The notes: a model not told the origin generated them from the sequence alone. A DNA stretch of 58,852 nucleotides from Parcubacteria group bacterium GW2011_GWC2_48_17 (GCA_001003605.1 LCPL01000006.1:1-58852), one strand, 5' to 3'. Counted from the first letter of the stretch, positions 16,502 to 24,235 are shown. Numbers and translations are program-made.

Positions 16502-17506
16502 GTGCATTATAAACTTGCTGCGTTTGCGTTTCTCGCACTCATCTCGCTCGGAGCGCAGAGTCTTTTCGCGCAAACCGGAACAGCAGGAACCGAACTTTCC
16601 ATGATGGTATTTCCAGAGCATCCTCGGCCTGGAGACGCGATAGTCGTGTCCGTGGAGAGTTACAATATAGACCTCAACCGCGCGGATATGCGTTGGTTTA
16701 TAAACAACAAGCTCGTGAAGGCCGGGGTCGGTGAAAAAAGTCTTGAAACTGTCGCCTCGCGTGCGGGAGAGTTTATGGAAATCCGCGTCGCGGCGCTTGG
16801 AGAAAATGGCAGTGTTTATTCAGCGAGCATCTCATTCCGCCCGGCGGAGGTCAACCTCTTGTGGCAAACGGAAAGCTACACTCCGCCGTTCTACAAAGGA
16901 AAGGCGCTCATGCCGTATCAGGGCACGGTGCTTGTCGCGGCCGTTCCGTCCTTTACGAGAGGAGGGAGAGTTATGTCTTCAGAATCTCTTATCTACACAT
17001 GGAAAGAAGGGGATGATGTGATAGGCGATTCTTCAGGAAAAGGAAAGAGCTTGTTCGTCTTCCGCGGCAGTGTGCCGATTAGAGCCAAGACTATTTCGGT
17101 CCTCGTAGAGAGTCCTGACCGCACTATGGCCGCGGAGGCTTCAGTGGATATTGTGCCTGTCGCTCCACGCCTGCTTTTCTACGAGGAACATCCGCTCTAT
17201 GGCCTCCTTCTCTCGAAGGCGCTTATAGGAAACTTTCTCCTGAAAGGAGACGAGACTCGCATTAGCGCACTTCCGTTTTATTTTGAAACCGACACAAAGT
17301 CGAATAAAGACATCCTGTATGACTGGCAGTTGAATTATCAGGAGCTCCCGAATGAAAGAGGCCCGGCCTTGACGCTTCGCCGTATCGTAGAGACCGCTGG
17401 AAAGTCAAATCTTTTTCTTGAAGCGAGGAGCGCTGATGAGAACAAATTATTCCAGACCGCGGAGGAAAGACTTACAATTGAGTTTCCAGAGAAGAGTAGC
17501 TTCTAG
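16502..17506 (+). CDS. Secreted protein of unknown function, beta-rich
   Basis: The protein has 334 aa, starting with GTG 16502, which sits 6 nt after a -10 box. Residues 3-23 form a signal peptide (LAAFAFLALISLGAQSLFAQ, cut after FAQ). The mature part looks like two or three Ig-like beta domains: residues 30-120 (EHPRPGDAIVVSVESYNID), 125-220 and 225-330. No catalytic motif is seen. A second EEHPLYG segment near residue 235 echoes the first EHPRPGD, consistent with repeated domains. Its stop codon (AGCTTCTAG context) is part of the next repeat array. It is probably an extracytoplasmic component of the cluster. Confidence 0.65.
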   Translation: MHYKLAAFAFLALISLGAQSLFAQTGTAGTELSMMVFPEHPRPGDAIVVSVESYNIDLNRADMRWFINNKLVKAGVGEKSLETVASRAGEFMEIRVAALGENGSVYSASISFRPAEVNLLWQTESYTPPFYKGKALMPYQGTVLVAAVPSFTRGGRVMSSESLIYTWKEGDDVIGDSSGKGKSLFVFRGSVPIRAKTISVLVESPDRTMAAEASVDIVPVAPRLLFYEEHPLYGLLLSKALIGNFLLKGDETRISALPFYFETDTKSNKDILYDWQLNYQELPNERGPALTLRRIVETAGKSNLFLEARSADENKLFQTAEERLTIEFPEKSSF

Positions 17507-17715
17507 CTTTTAGGTTCTAGCTTCTAGCAATAAATCCAGCTTTTAGCTTCTAGGTTTTAGCTTCTAGTAAGAAGAAAATAACTATGAGCGCGCCAATCGC
17601 CAAATCATACAAAGACTTCCATGTTCTCGTACGGAGAGGTGGAAGATCTCTTCACCGAAGTTATGAAGATGCTCCATGTCCTTATCTCCAAACTAGAAGC
17701 TAAAAGCTAGAACCT
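17504..17715. repeat. Hairpin element with decayed four-helix-bundle gene
   Basis: The left words AGCTTCTAGCTTTTAGG, TTCTAGCTTCTAG (17504-17568, in two blocks) face CTAGAAGCTAAAAGCTAGAA at the right end (17693-17712). The enclosed ORF is broken (see 17584-17709). The words differ from the 9250 element (CTAGAAGC type rather than TAAACGC type), but the architecture is identical. Confidence 0.7.
17584..17709 (+). pseudogene. Deleted four-helix-bundle protein remnant
   Basis: The start region ATGAGCGCGCC encodes MSAPIAKSYKDF, matching AKSYKEL of the intact protein. After a large internal deletion and frame change, 17638-17709 encodes VEDLFTEVMKMLHVLISKLE, matching the intact C-terminus LLEEVQKILVIFIRKLNAKR. 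The final codons again run into the repeat arm. Confidence 0.7.
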
Positions 17716-19077
17716 ATGAAGCACGCATTTATCATCTACACTCTAGCCATTGTGGCCGTCCTCTCGGCAATGTGGGTAACTCCGCCGCCTGTTTACGCTG
17801 CCAATGTGAATTATGTTCCGCTCGCGCCGATTGATGTACCGGGCTCCGAGTTTACCTCAAAAGCATTCGACGAGCGGACTCCTGGGGCAGGGACTTCCGA
17901 ATGCCAAGCCCCAACCTGTTTCCCAAAGTACCTTCGCACAATTTACAACATTGGAATAGTTTTGGCGGGGCTTTTTGCCGTAGTTTCTATTGTGCGCGGC
18001 GGTTTTACGCTTATGTTCACCGATTCAATACTCGGGCACAGCGAAGGTAAAGGTATCATATTGCGCGCGCTCGGCGGACTTGTCATCGTTTATTCCTCCT
18101 ACATCTTAATGAACATGATTAACCCCGCGCTCGGCCGCGACCTTGACCTCGCGCTCCAGTTCCCGCGCGTTACCATCAGAACATGTAGCCAGCTGACGTC
18201 GCAAGAAGCGAGAGATAGGCCCGACTGTGGGGAGCTTAGTGTAATAGCAATGTCGCAGTATCAACATGATCTTTTAAGGAAGGCAGAGGTTGCAAACGGC
18301 GAATGGCGAGATAGAGAACTGGCAAGACTTGACAAGGAAATAGAAGATTTGCAGACAGAACTTGGAAGAATACCAAACGATGACGAGCACCTTGAAGAGC
18401 GCAACATTGTTAGCGGACTGCTAGCAATAAAACGAGCTGATCGCGCGGCACTACTGCGTGAAGGGACTGTGCGAGGCGCTGAAAACAAGACTGCCAAACT
18501 TTCTGAATTAGCGATTACGGAGGAAGAGTTTAACCGCCGCATCAGAGAAATCACACAAGGCACACAAGGCGGTGAGCCATCCGAGATAGCCAAGGCCCGC
18601 GCTGCATTTCAAACAATGATTGACACTGCACCGCTTTCGCCGTCGCAAATTGCTCAACTCAGAACTATGGAAGCTGACAGAATTACATCAATACAGAGAG
18701 GGGTGGCGCAGGCAGTTCTAGATAGGCCGCCAAAAAGTAGTGCTCTTGGCTTTGAAGTTGAAGACTGGATTGCAGTTGAAAAACAAGTCAGCGAGCAAAT
18801 CAAAGCAATTAGCGCAGAGCAAGGACGAATAATCCAGGAGTTGACCACTATAAAAAATAGTGCGGCCGATGCTGCTAACTCGTTGCTCGTAGCCGAGATA
18901 ACTAGCCGGGAGAAGACGGTGTGGGCCCAGACCTGTAACAACATTGCGCTGATTGCCAACCATTGCAAAGCGTTAAAATCTGAAGTTTTTAGAAAAACTC
19001 AGCATCCTCTAACGTGCGATGCTGTCCCTGCGGACATTAAAACACCGTGCATTGCTAATGGCGGCACAAAATTCTAA
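17716..19077 (+). CDS. VirB2-like membrane protein with long C-terminal coiled coil
   Basis: The protein has 453 aa. Residues 4-28 form a signal peptide (cut near VYAAN). Residues 74-94 (IYNIGIVLAGLFAVVSIVRGG) and 118-138 (LGGLVIVYSSYILMNMINPAL) are two membrane helices joined by a short loop, the organisation of VirB2/TrbC-type pilins. Residues 190-400 are highly charged helix, probably coiled coil, and the last 60 residues contain five Cys. A pilin-like core with such a tail is unusual; classical pilins are about 100 aa. It could instead be another two-helix membrane subunit. It directly follows a decayed hairpin element. Confidence 0.55.
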   Translation: MKHAFIIYTLAIVAVLSAMWVTPPPVYAANVNYVPLAPIDVPGSEFTSKAFDERTPGAGTSECQAPTCFPKYLRTIYNIGIVLAGLFAVVSIVRGGFTLMFTDSILGHSEGKGIILRALGGLVIVYSSYILMNMINPALGRDLDLALQFPRVTIRTCSQLTSQEARDRPDCGELSVIAMSQYQHDLLRKAEVANGEWRDRELARLDKEIEDLQTELGRIPNDDEHLEERNIVSGLLAIKRADRAALLREGTVRGAENKTAKLSELAITEEEFNRRIREITQGTQGGEPSEIAKARAAFQTMIDTAPLSPSQIAQLRTMEADRITSIQRGVAQAVLDRPPKSSALGFEVEDWIAVEKQVSEQIKAISAEQGRIIQELTTIKNSAADAANSLLVAEITSREKTVWAQTCNNIALIANHCKALKSEVFRKTQHPLTCDAVPADIKTPCIANGGTKF

Positions 19078-19366
19078 TCTAGTTTCATGCCCCGCCGAAC
19101 CAAAACCAGCATAGCGGTCGTTGTCGTAATCAGCAATGAAAAAGGACTTTGGTAGATAGGGAGGAAAACTAGTGAAGATTAAGAGCGGCACCGCAGGGGC
19201 GCCTGCCTGCCGCGTCGTCCGTGGCGCAGGTAGGTCAGGCCCGTGCCTGGCCGCACCGAATAACCCTGCGCAGGAGCGCAGGGTGTTCCCATTCGTAGGT
19301 ATTCGCAGATTCGTATCATGGACGGATTGGTATCTATGAACTGCGTTTTGCCGCCTGCTCTCTTCG
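19078..19366. other. Decayed spacer with palindromes
   Basis: This is the left border of the toxin-antitoxin island. It contains a truncated copy of a downstream gene start (19087-19155) and a perfect hairpin ACCCTGCGC-AGGA-GCGCAGGGT (about 19262-19284). There is also a rough inverted pair (CCTGCCTGCCGC and GTGGCGCAGGTAGG) and island words (ATTCGTAGGTATTCGCAG, GGATTGGTATCTATG) like those of the GxxExxY elements. Confidence 0.55.
19087..19155 (+). pseudogene. Truncated duplicate of the 5' end of the 21,106 gene
   Basis: Codons 1-16 read MPRRTKTSIAVVVVIS, against MSRKTKTIIAVAVVLL for the gene at 21106, and the DNA is clearly similar over about 45 bp. It then diverges and stops at TAG 19153. 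It lies just after the VirB2-like gene, where the 400-aa gene would be expected without the intervening 2 kb. Confidence 0.65.
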
Positions 19367-19375
19367 TGATACAAT
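19367..19375 (+). promoter_or_regulatory. Extended -10 (TGATACAAT) for leaderless antitoxin gene
   Basis: TACAAT at 19370-19375 is preceded by TGA. The ATG at 19382 follows after six bases. A near-identical GTGATACAAT occurs at 21,009-21,018. Confidence 0.6.
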
Positions 19376-19381
19376 AGCAAC

Positions 19382-19573
19382 ATGAAAACAACGCGAGGGT
19401 ATATCGCAGTGGACCCGAACATTTGCCACGGCCAGCCGCACTTTTCGGGGACGCGGGTTTTGGTGCATACCGTACTGGAACTCCTTGAAGCCGGAATCTC
19501 GACTGAAGAAATTACCGGACCGGAGTATTACCCGGGACTTACCGAAAAACACATCTCGGCAGCGTTCAGGTAA
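19382..19573 (+). CDS. DUF433 antitoxin-like protein (orphan)
   Basis: The protein has 63 aa, typical for DUF433: IAVDPNICHGQPHFSGTRV (residues 9-27), VLELLEAGISTEEI and YPGLTEKHISAAF, a winged-helix-like DNA-binding fold. DUF433 genes usually pair with a DUF5615 PIN-like toxin, which is not found here. The 3' end instead overlaps by 8 bp the end of a convergent mazF-like gene. It is predicted to have a leaderless mRNA. Confidence 0.8.
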   Translation: MKTTRGYIAVDPNICHGQPHFSGTRVLVHTVLELLEAGISTEEITGPEYYPGLTEKHISAAFR

Positions 19574-19937
19574 ACATTGCGAGACCCAAACTGATTTCGA
19601 TAGCTTGATTTACTTTTGTCATCGTCCTAGGTAACACCGAGCCAAGCTTGGTAAGTAAGCGTACTTTGTCTACGGTACGGATATGGCCAAGTAGCACCAC
19701 CGAGCGTTTCTCCAACCCTCCTTCAGGCGGCTCAATTAGCACTTCGGTTGGATACACAGGCTCATCAAATTGGGAGGTCAGAGCGGCAACAATAGTTACC
19801 GGACTGTATCGGTTTCCGATATCGTTTTGAAGAATAAGCGCCGGGCGCGTCTTCTTGACTTCCGAGCCGATGGTAGGATCAAAATTCACAATATACACTT
19901 CTCCGCGTTTCGGAGTTGTTTTTGCGTTCCTTTTCAT
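19566..19937 (-). CDS. MazF/PemK-family mRNA interferase toxin
   Basis: The protein has 123 aa from ATG 19937; the longer frame would run back into the antitoxin gene. Motifs are RGEVYIVNFDPTIGSEVKKT (residues 10-29), RPALILQND (30-38) and VVLLGHIRTVDK..L (78-94), the RP.L and active-site loop regions of MazF endoribonucleases. It lies 11 bp downstream of its probable antitoxin gene. Toxin function is inferred from family and gene pairing. Confidence 0.88.
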   Translation of the reverse strand: MKRNAKTTPKRGEVYIVNFDPTIGSEVKKTRPALILQNDIGNRYSPVTIVAALTSQFDEPVYPTEVLIEPPEGGLEKRSVVLLGHIRTVDKVRLLTKLGSVLPRTMTKVNQAIEISLGLAMFT

Positions 19938-19948
19938 ATCCGGTAGCC

Positions 19949-20191
19949 CTATTCGAGATTGAACCATTCCTCTGCGAGAAAGAGGTCCCGCTTGGTGTGT
20001 TTCTCGGCCCCTTTGCGAAGCAATTTTCTAAGATTGCCGTGGCTTGTTTTTTGTACATAGAAGCGCACCGCACGGTCAACGAAACCGCTCCGGTTCCCCC
20101 GAGGAGAGAGGCGCTCTAGTAAACGCACTGTCTCTTGGGGTAGCGTAATATCGATTCTCTTATATGTTTCTCTTACAAGGTGACCACTCAT
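19949..20191 (-). CDS. Ribbon-helix-helix type antitoxin partner of MazF
   Basis: The protein has 80 aa from ATG 20191. Residues 8-48 (YKRIDITLPQETVRLLERLS...GFVDRAVRFYV) form a ribbon-helix-helix DNA-binding domain. The charged C-terminus (GAEKHTKRDLFLAEEWFNLE) would bind the toxin. The start is chosen from the promoter: TTGACA (20227-20222), an 18-bp spacer and TATAAT (20203-20198) place transcription start at the ATG. Confidence 0.82.
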   Translation of the reverse strand: MSGHLVRETYKRIDITLPQETVRLLERLSPRGNRSGFVDRAVRFYVQKTSHGNLRKLLRKGAEKHTKRDLFLAEEWFNLE

Positions 20192-20197
20192 TAACGA

Positions 20198-20227
20198 ATT
20201 ATACACACTGCACCTGTGTAGTGTCAA
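20198..20227 (-). promoter_or_regulatory. Consensus promoter and possible autoregulatory operator of the mazEF-like pair
   Basis: On the - strand TTGACA (20227-20222), an 18-bp spacer and TGTG-TATAAT (20203-20198) are visible. The spacer contains facing words ACACT and AGTGT around CACCTGTG, a plausible operator for the RHH antitoxin. The ATG follows the -10 by six bases. Confidence 0.65.
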
Positions 20228-20284
20228 TTTCGCGCAAGTAATTGTCACCTGGGGATGCAAAACATTGTTTTTGCGCTAATTTTT

Positions 20285-20293
20285 TGCTACACT
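20285..20293 (+). promoter_or_regulatory. Extended -10 (TGCTACACT) of the vapBC-like pair
   Basis: TACACT at 20288-20293 is preceded by TGC and followed after seven bases by ATG 20301, predicting a leaderless transcript. Confidence 0.55.
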
Positions 20294-20300
20294 GCGCTAT

Positions 20301-20480
20301 ATGAATCAAGCAACAAAAACCAAAACTGACAATCGCGCTATGCGTCTTTTGGATAGACTGGCAAGCGCGCAAAAAATACTTCCTGACAGTTGGATAAAAG
20401 CCGCAGGTATTATTCGCGACGCTAAACAGCGCCGTGATTTAGAACGCCATGTCAAAAAGATTCGTTCGGAATGGAGATAA
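20301..20480 (+). CDS. Small antitoxin-like protein preceding VapC
   Basis: The protein has 59 aa, beginning MNQATKTKTDNRAMRLLDRL and ending KKIRSEWR. It has no clear DNA-binding motif but is helical and basic. The ILPDSWIKAAGIIRDAKQRR segment is typical of short antitoxins upstream of PIN toxins. It lies 12 bp before the PIN gene and shares its promoter. The antitoxin role is inferred from position. Confidence 0.65.
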   Translation: MNQATKTKTDNRAMRLLDRLASAQKILPDSWIKAAGIIRDAKQRRDLERHVKKIRSEWR

Positions 20481-20492
20481 TGTGTCCTACCT

Positions 20493-20864
20493 ATGACGCT
20501 GGATACCAACATCATTATTCTCTACTTGAATCGTGAGACGGCCATCGTTCGCGCGCTTGATGAAATACGGAAGCAAGGCGTATCGTTTATTCTCCCCGCC
20601 GCCGTTGAGGCGGAGTTTTTGTCCTTCTCGTCGTGGACGCCTGACCAACGTAGGACAATGGAAGAATTTCTGGAAGAAAATTTTGTCTTTGTTTCGCTTG
20701 ACCGACCGCTCGCACGTCTCGCCGCTCGTATTCGTGTTAACACAAGGATAAAATTTGCTGATGCATCAATCGCCGCAACGGCGCTTTTTACTAACACACC
20801 TCTTGTTACTCGAAATGTCCGTGATTTCAAAAAAGTTCCAGGATTACAGGTGATGACTCTATAA
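20493..20864 (+). CDS. vapC: VapC-type PIN-domain ribonuclease toxin
   Basis: The protein has 123 aa. The PIN acidic residues are visible: TLDTNIIILYLN (D4), the Glu in AAVEAEFLSF (about residue 42), and FADASIAATAL (D about 92) followed by PLVTRNVRDFKKV. These ligate Mg/Mn in PIN RNases that cut tRNA or rRNA. It forms a pair with the 59-aa gene upstream and is the third toxin-antitoxin locus within 1.5 kb. Confidence 0.85.
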   Translation: MTLDTNIIILYLNRETAIVRALDEIRKQGVSFILPAAVEAEFLSFSSWTPDQRRTMEEFLEENFVFVSLDRPLARLAARIRVNTRIKFADASIAATALFTNTPLVTRNVRDFKKVPGLQVMTL

Positions 20865-21105
20865 ATCACACGGGATCATGCGACCCACTTTTCATCCGCC
20901 CGCCGGAACGAACAAAAAGAGATTTTTGAGCGCATAAGAAAAACCGCCAAAGCATTGCTTTAACGGCTTTCCTTGTTTGCCCCTTGCGGAGCGAGCCCGA
21001 AGGCACTTGTGATACAATACTAGCAACAGGAAAAAGAAAGCTAAGAGGTGTCTTGTGATTCAGTTATTCAGTCACATGTTATAAGTTATTCAGTTTCTTC
21101 TTCAA
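20865..21105. other. Spacer with a promoter upstream of the 400-aa gene
   Basis: No gene is seen. TGATACAAT at 21,010-21,018 is an extended -10 identical to the one at 19,367. It would give a leader of about 80-90 nt containing facing words (ATTCAGTTATTCAGTCAC, GTTATAAGTTATTCAG) of island type. An imperfect hairpin lies at about 20,945-20,975. Confidence 0.5.
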
Positions 21106-22308
21106 ATGTCCCGCAAAACCAAAACCATCATAGCTGTCGCCGTAGTTCTCTTGCTTATAGCGCTTGGTGTTTTCTTGTATTTTCTGTGGAATAAGAAGCC
21201 GGTTTCGCCCGACTTGGGTGGCACATTCCCTCCACCGACAGATGAAATCGCTCCGGAGGAAAAACCTCCGGTAACGCTCCCAGAAGAAGTCGCGGGGCCA
21301 TTTGAGCCGATACTGCGCCAGCTTTCCAAAGTGCCGATAGCAGGAGCCGTGCTCGGAGTAAAAAGCGGCGAGGCCGTCGTGCGCTATCAGGAACGCGCCA
21401 CGGGAAATATATATGAAATCGGGGCGGCGGGAGAGGGAGAGAAACGGCTTACGAATACTACGATTCCGAAAGTTTATGAAGCGCTTTGGAGCAAAACAGG
21501 CACCGAGCTTGTTTCCCGCTACGTTCGCGAGAATAGCGAGATAATCGAGTCCTTTTCGGCACGAGTCATTCCTGAATCGTCAGGAAAAGAAGGCGAGCTT
21601 CAGGGTGTATTTTTGCCTCGAGATATTTCAAGCGCCGCGATAGCGCCGGATGGAAAGAAGGTTTTCTATTTGCAAGGGGAGAACGGCGGAGCATCCGGCA
21701 TACAGAGCGACCTTTCCGGCAACGGAAAAACGAAGATTTGGGCATCTCCCGTCCGTGAATGGCTGGTGTCATGGCCGGCGGCAAACAAAATCGCGATTTT
21801 ATCAAAGCCCTCCGGTTTTGCTTCAGGAATGCTCATTTCGCTTGACCCTCTAAGCGGAGCGAGAACGCTTGTTCTACGGAATATCCCCGGACTCACGGCT
21901 CTTATGAACCCAGCTAAATCGCTGACGCTGTATTCGGCGAGCAGTGAATCGAACATTTCGCTCCACATGCTAGACACAGCAACTGGAAGAAATAGCACCG
22001 TTCGCACTACAACATTTCCGGAAAAATGCGTATGGAGCAAAAATGGGGAAAGCTTTTACTGCGGCGTTCCAAAGATAATTCCGCCGGGAACATACCCTGA
22101 CGTGTGGTACCAAGGAGTTATCGCGTTTGAAGACGAAGTATGGGGCATCACTCCTTCGTCTGGAGTAACGGATCGCGTGCTTGACATAAGCGGGAAGCGC
22201 GGAATCCCGATTGACCTTATAAACCCGGAGGTAAGTCCTGATGAAAAATTCCTCATCTTTACGGACAAAGAAAGCGGCACGCTGTGGAGTTTGCAGATGA
22301 AGCCGTAA
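21106..22308 (+). CDS. Membrane-anchored beta-propeller-like extracytoplasmic protein
   Basis: The protein has 400 aa. Residues 7-28 form a membrane anchor (IAVAVVLLLIALGVFLYFLW). A Pro/Glu-rich spacer (35-65) follows. Residues 80-400 are a repeated beta pattern with blades such as GNIYEIGAAGEGEKRLTNTT, ALWSKTGTELVSRY, AIAPDGKKVFYL and EVSPDEKFLIFTDK, resembling TolB/WD40-type propellers. No catalytic motif is seen. It is probably the last gene of the secretion-like cluster. A truncated copy of its start lies at 19,087, so it may originally have followed the VirB2-like gene directly. The stop TAA adjoins a CGTATAACG-type hairpin arm. Confidence 0.65.
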   Translation: MSRKTKTIIAVAVVLLLIALGVFLYFLWNKKPVSPDLGGTFPPPTDEIAPEEKPPVTLPEEVAGPFEPILRQLSKVPIAGAVLGVKSGEAVVRYQERATGNIYEIGAAGEGEKRLTNTTIPKVYEALWSKTGTELVSRYVRENSEIIESFSARVIPESSGKEGELQGVFLPRDISSAAIAPDGKKVFYLQGENGGASGIQSDLSGNGKTKIWASPVREWLVSWPAANKIAILSKPSGFASGMLISLDPLSGARTLVLRNIPGLTALMNPAKSLTLYSASSESNISLHMLDTATGRNSTVRTTTFPEKCVWSKNGESFYCGVPKIIPPGTYPDVWYQGVIAFEDEVWGITPSSGVTDRVLDISGKRGIPIDLINPEVSPDEKFLIFTDKESGTLWSLQMKP

Positions 22309-22772
22309 GGCGTATAACGCAAAACGTGTAGCGTTAGCGGAAGAAAAGACTTGGCGTATAACGGGTAACGCACAATGGAAAACAAAACCTACCACGAGGA
22401 GTTAAAACAATTGATGAATGAGTACGTACAGAAAGTATATATATGCACTAAGAAGTTCCCGATGGAAGAGATATTCGGTGTAACCTCACAACTGCGGCGA
22501 GCCGCATTATCGGTTGTCTTAAACTACATTGAAGGATACGCGAGACAGCGAAAAGAAGTGTTGCGAAATTTTATCGAAATATCATACGGCTCTCTCAAGG
22601 AAAGCGGTTATTTAATTTGGTTCTCAAAAACTCAACAATACTTAAGCGAATCAGACTGCAAAGACCTTACCGCGCTCGGAGACAGAATTGGAAAAATGCT
22701 TTGGGGGATTCTGATGGGACTTAAGAAGAAATAGTTTTTCGTTACACGCTTCACGATACACGTTACACGCTG
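22309..22772. mobile_element. Hairpin element with CGTGTAACG words and a four-helix-bundle gene
   Basis: The left arm 22309-22372 carries GGCGTATAACGC, AACGTGTAGCGTTAGCGG and a second GGCGTATAACGGGTAACGC. The right arm 22740-22772 carries CGTTACACGC, TTCACGATACACG and TTACACGCTG, roughly the reverse complement. The right arm contains the stop and last codon of jag on the opposite strand (GTG TAA). A close relative is at 34,006-34,497. Confidence 0.6.
22375..22734 (+). CDS. Four-helix-bundle protein (S23/IVS family), subtype 2
   Basis: The protein has 119 aa. Family motifs are YVQKVYICTKKFPMEEIFGV (residues 18-37), TSQLRRAALSVVLNYIEG (38-55) and RNFIEISYGSLKESGYL. It is about four-fifths identical to the protein at 34,039-34,398 and far less similar to the one at 9,349, so two subtypes with different flanking words coexist. 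The function is unknown. It lies between oppositely directed neighbours, so it may depend on read-through from the 400-aa gene. Confidence 0.85.
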   Translation: MENKTYHEELKQLMNEYVQKVYICTKKFPMEEIFGVTSQLRRAALSVVLNYIEGYARQRKEVLRNFIEISYGSLKESGYLIWFSKTQQYLSESDCKDLTALGDRIGKMLWGILMGLKKK

Positions 22773-23278
22773 TCCCCGATGTACTTAATCACCACTCTTC
22801 GTCGTTCTCCTTCGCCTATTGATTCGGTTTTGAGGTCGGTGGATTCCTGAAGGTAAGAGTGTATTACCATGCGGTCATAGCTCGACATTGGTTCAAGTTC
22901 AACACTTGTTTTGAAAGAGCGCGCCCTATCGCCCATGACTTTGGCCAAATTCTTGATGTTCTCGGCAGCCGTTTCCTGATAGCCGTTCACGTCAATGAAA
23001 AACGACATTTCTTTTTCGCCCGCGCTTTGAGAAACCGTTTCAGCAGAACTTCCGGCCGTTGCTTTCTTCGCGGCGTTTTTGGATGACACAATCTTCTTAA
23101 CTATGTGATTCAGCGCGAAGAGATTTGCTCCTTTTGTCCCTATGAGCATGTGCGAATCCGGCGTCTTCACGGAAAAACATTCCCGCCCGTCGGAGTGTTT
23201 GGTTTCTATGCTATCAACGCCCACATTCATGTGTTTTAGCAGGCCGATTATAAGCTCTTTTATGTCGTTTGAATCCAT
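22763..23278 (-). CDS. jag: KhpB/Jag RNA-binding protein (KH and R3H domains)
   Basis: The protein has 171 aa from ATG 23278 (MDSNDIKELIIGLLKHM); the longer frame reads into an island. Residues 1-70 form the KH-like domain with GTKGANL in place of the GxxG loop (LIGTKGANLFALNHIVKKI). Residues 100-171 form the R3H domain, with the conserved R...H motif in SYDRMVIHSYLQES. In Gram-positives it binds RNA with KhpA. It is the last gene of the rpmH-rnpA-yidC-jag order typical of the chromosome origin. Its final codon and stop come from the right arm of the neighbouring element. Confidence 0.9.
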   Translation of the reverse strand: MDSNDIKELIIGLLKHMNVGVDSIETKHSDGRECFSVKTPDSHMLIGTKGANLFALNHIVKKIVSSKNAAKKATAGSSAETVSQSAGEKEMSFFIDVNGYQETAAENIKNLAKVMGDRARSFKTSVELEPMSSYDRMVIHSYLQESTDLKTESIGEGERRRVVIKYIGDSV

Positions 23279-23299
23279 AGTTTTATAAAATCCTAAATC

Positions 23300-23480
23300 C
23301 GAATATCGAAATCCGAAACAATATCTTGCGAAACTTCCAAAACACAAACCGACAAAAACCCAAACAAAACACAAATATTCCAAACCTATCAAACATCCCG
23401 TCTATACTTTGCCTTGTTTGTGAACTGTGTTTTGTTTGGCATTTTGGATACTGTGCTTTGTGTTTTAAGAAGATGCTTCG
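23300..23480. repeat. Empty hairpin island between yidC and jag (CAAAACACAAA type)
   Basis: The left words CCAAAACACAAACC, AAACCCAAACAAAACAC and CAAATATTCCAAACC face the right words GCCTTGTTTGTG, ACTGTGTTTTGTTTGGC, ATTTTGGATACTGTG and GCTTTGTGTTTT. The same word type recurs at 24,250-24,420 and 51,975-52,150. Confidence 0.75.
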
Positions 23481-23494
23481 TGCTTCGAATTTTG

Positions 23495-24229
23495 TCACGA
23501 CTGCGGAACATTCTGCTGCGTTTTCGCTAATGACCTCCGCACAATAATCTCCTGCGCGATGGTAAACAGACTACTGGTTATAAAATAAAGCGCAACTGCG
23601 CCGGAGACGGCATAGGCAACGAAGGCCATAAATATCGGCAAAATATATTTCATTTGCAAATGCATGCCGCGCGCGAGGTCGTTTCCTAGCGACGGCGTGT
23701 CGGTTTTTGCGGGAGCGGGAGGCATGGCGAAATGGCCCTGCAAAAGCTGGGCGACACCGGCGAGAACCGCGAGGAGCAGGCTTTTTTCAAGGATATTGAT
23801 GCCGAAGAAGTGCATGTCGGGAGAGGGCGACGGCACGAACGAGTACAGGAGTGAAGCGTCCACGGAAGGTAACCCGCCCTTGTAAAATACATAATATAAC
23901 GCGATGACAATCGGAATTTGGATGAAGAGGGGAATAATCGCGGCAAACGGGTTGACTTTCTTCTCGCGATAGAACTCCAGAATCGCCTTTCCTTGCGCCT
24001 GTTTGTCGTTTTTGTACTTTTCCTTGATGCGGTTAAGGTCTCCTTCGTGCGCTTTCATCTCAAGCTGAAACTTAGCCGCTTTGTGGGAAAGAGGGGAGAG
24101 GAGGAGCTTCACAATGCAGGTAAGCAGGATAACCGCCGCCCCCACGGAGTGTCCGGGCAGAAGGCTAATCAAAAAAATAAGCCCGTTGTAGAGCGGGACA
24201 TAGAAAACGGTTTTAAGAAGCGCGAGCAT
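23495..24229 (-). CDS. yidC: YidC/Oxa1 membrane protein insertase
   Basis: The protein has 244 aa, the short form lacking the Gram-negative periplasmic domain. Features include YNGLIFLISLLPGHSVGAAV (TM1 region), LLLSPLSHKAAKFQLEMKAH (cytoplasmic hairpin after the first core helix), KVNPFAAIIPLFIQIPIVIA (residues 92-111) and the C-terminal core helices ending SLFTIAQEIIVRR. It inserts membrane proteins together with or without Sec. A TAGAAT box (24241-24236) six bases before the ATG suggests leaderless transcription. Its neighbours are rnpA upstream and jag downstream. Confidence 0.93.
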   Translation of the reverse strand: MLALLKTVFYVPLYNGLIFLISLLPGHSVGAAVILLTCIVKLLLSPLSHKAAKFQLEMKAHEGDLNRIKEKYKNDKQAQGKAILEFYREKKVNPFAAIIPLFIQIPIVIALYYVFYKGGLPSVDASLLYSFVPSPSPDMHFFGINILEKSLLLAVLAGVAQLLQGHFAMPPAPAKTDTPSLGNDLARGMHLQMKYILPIFMAFVAYAVSGAVALYFITSSLFTIAQEIIVRRSLAKTQQNVPQS

Positions 24230-24235
24230 GCCCTC

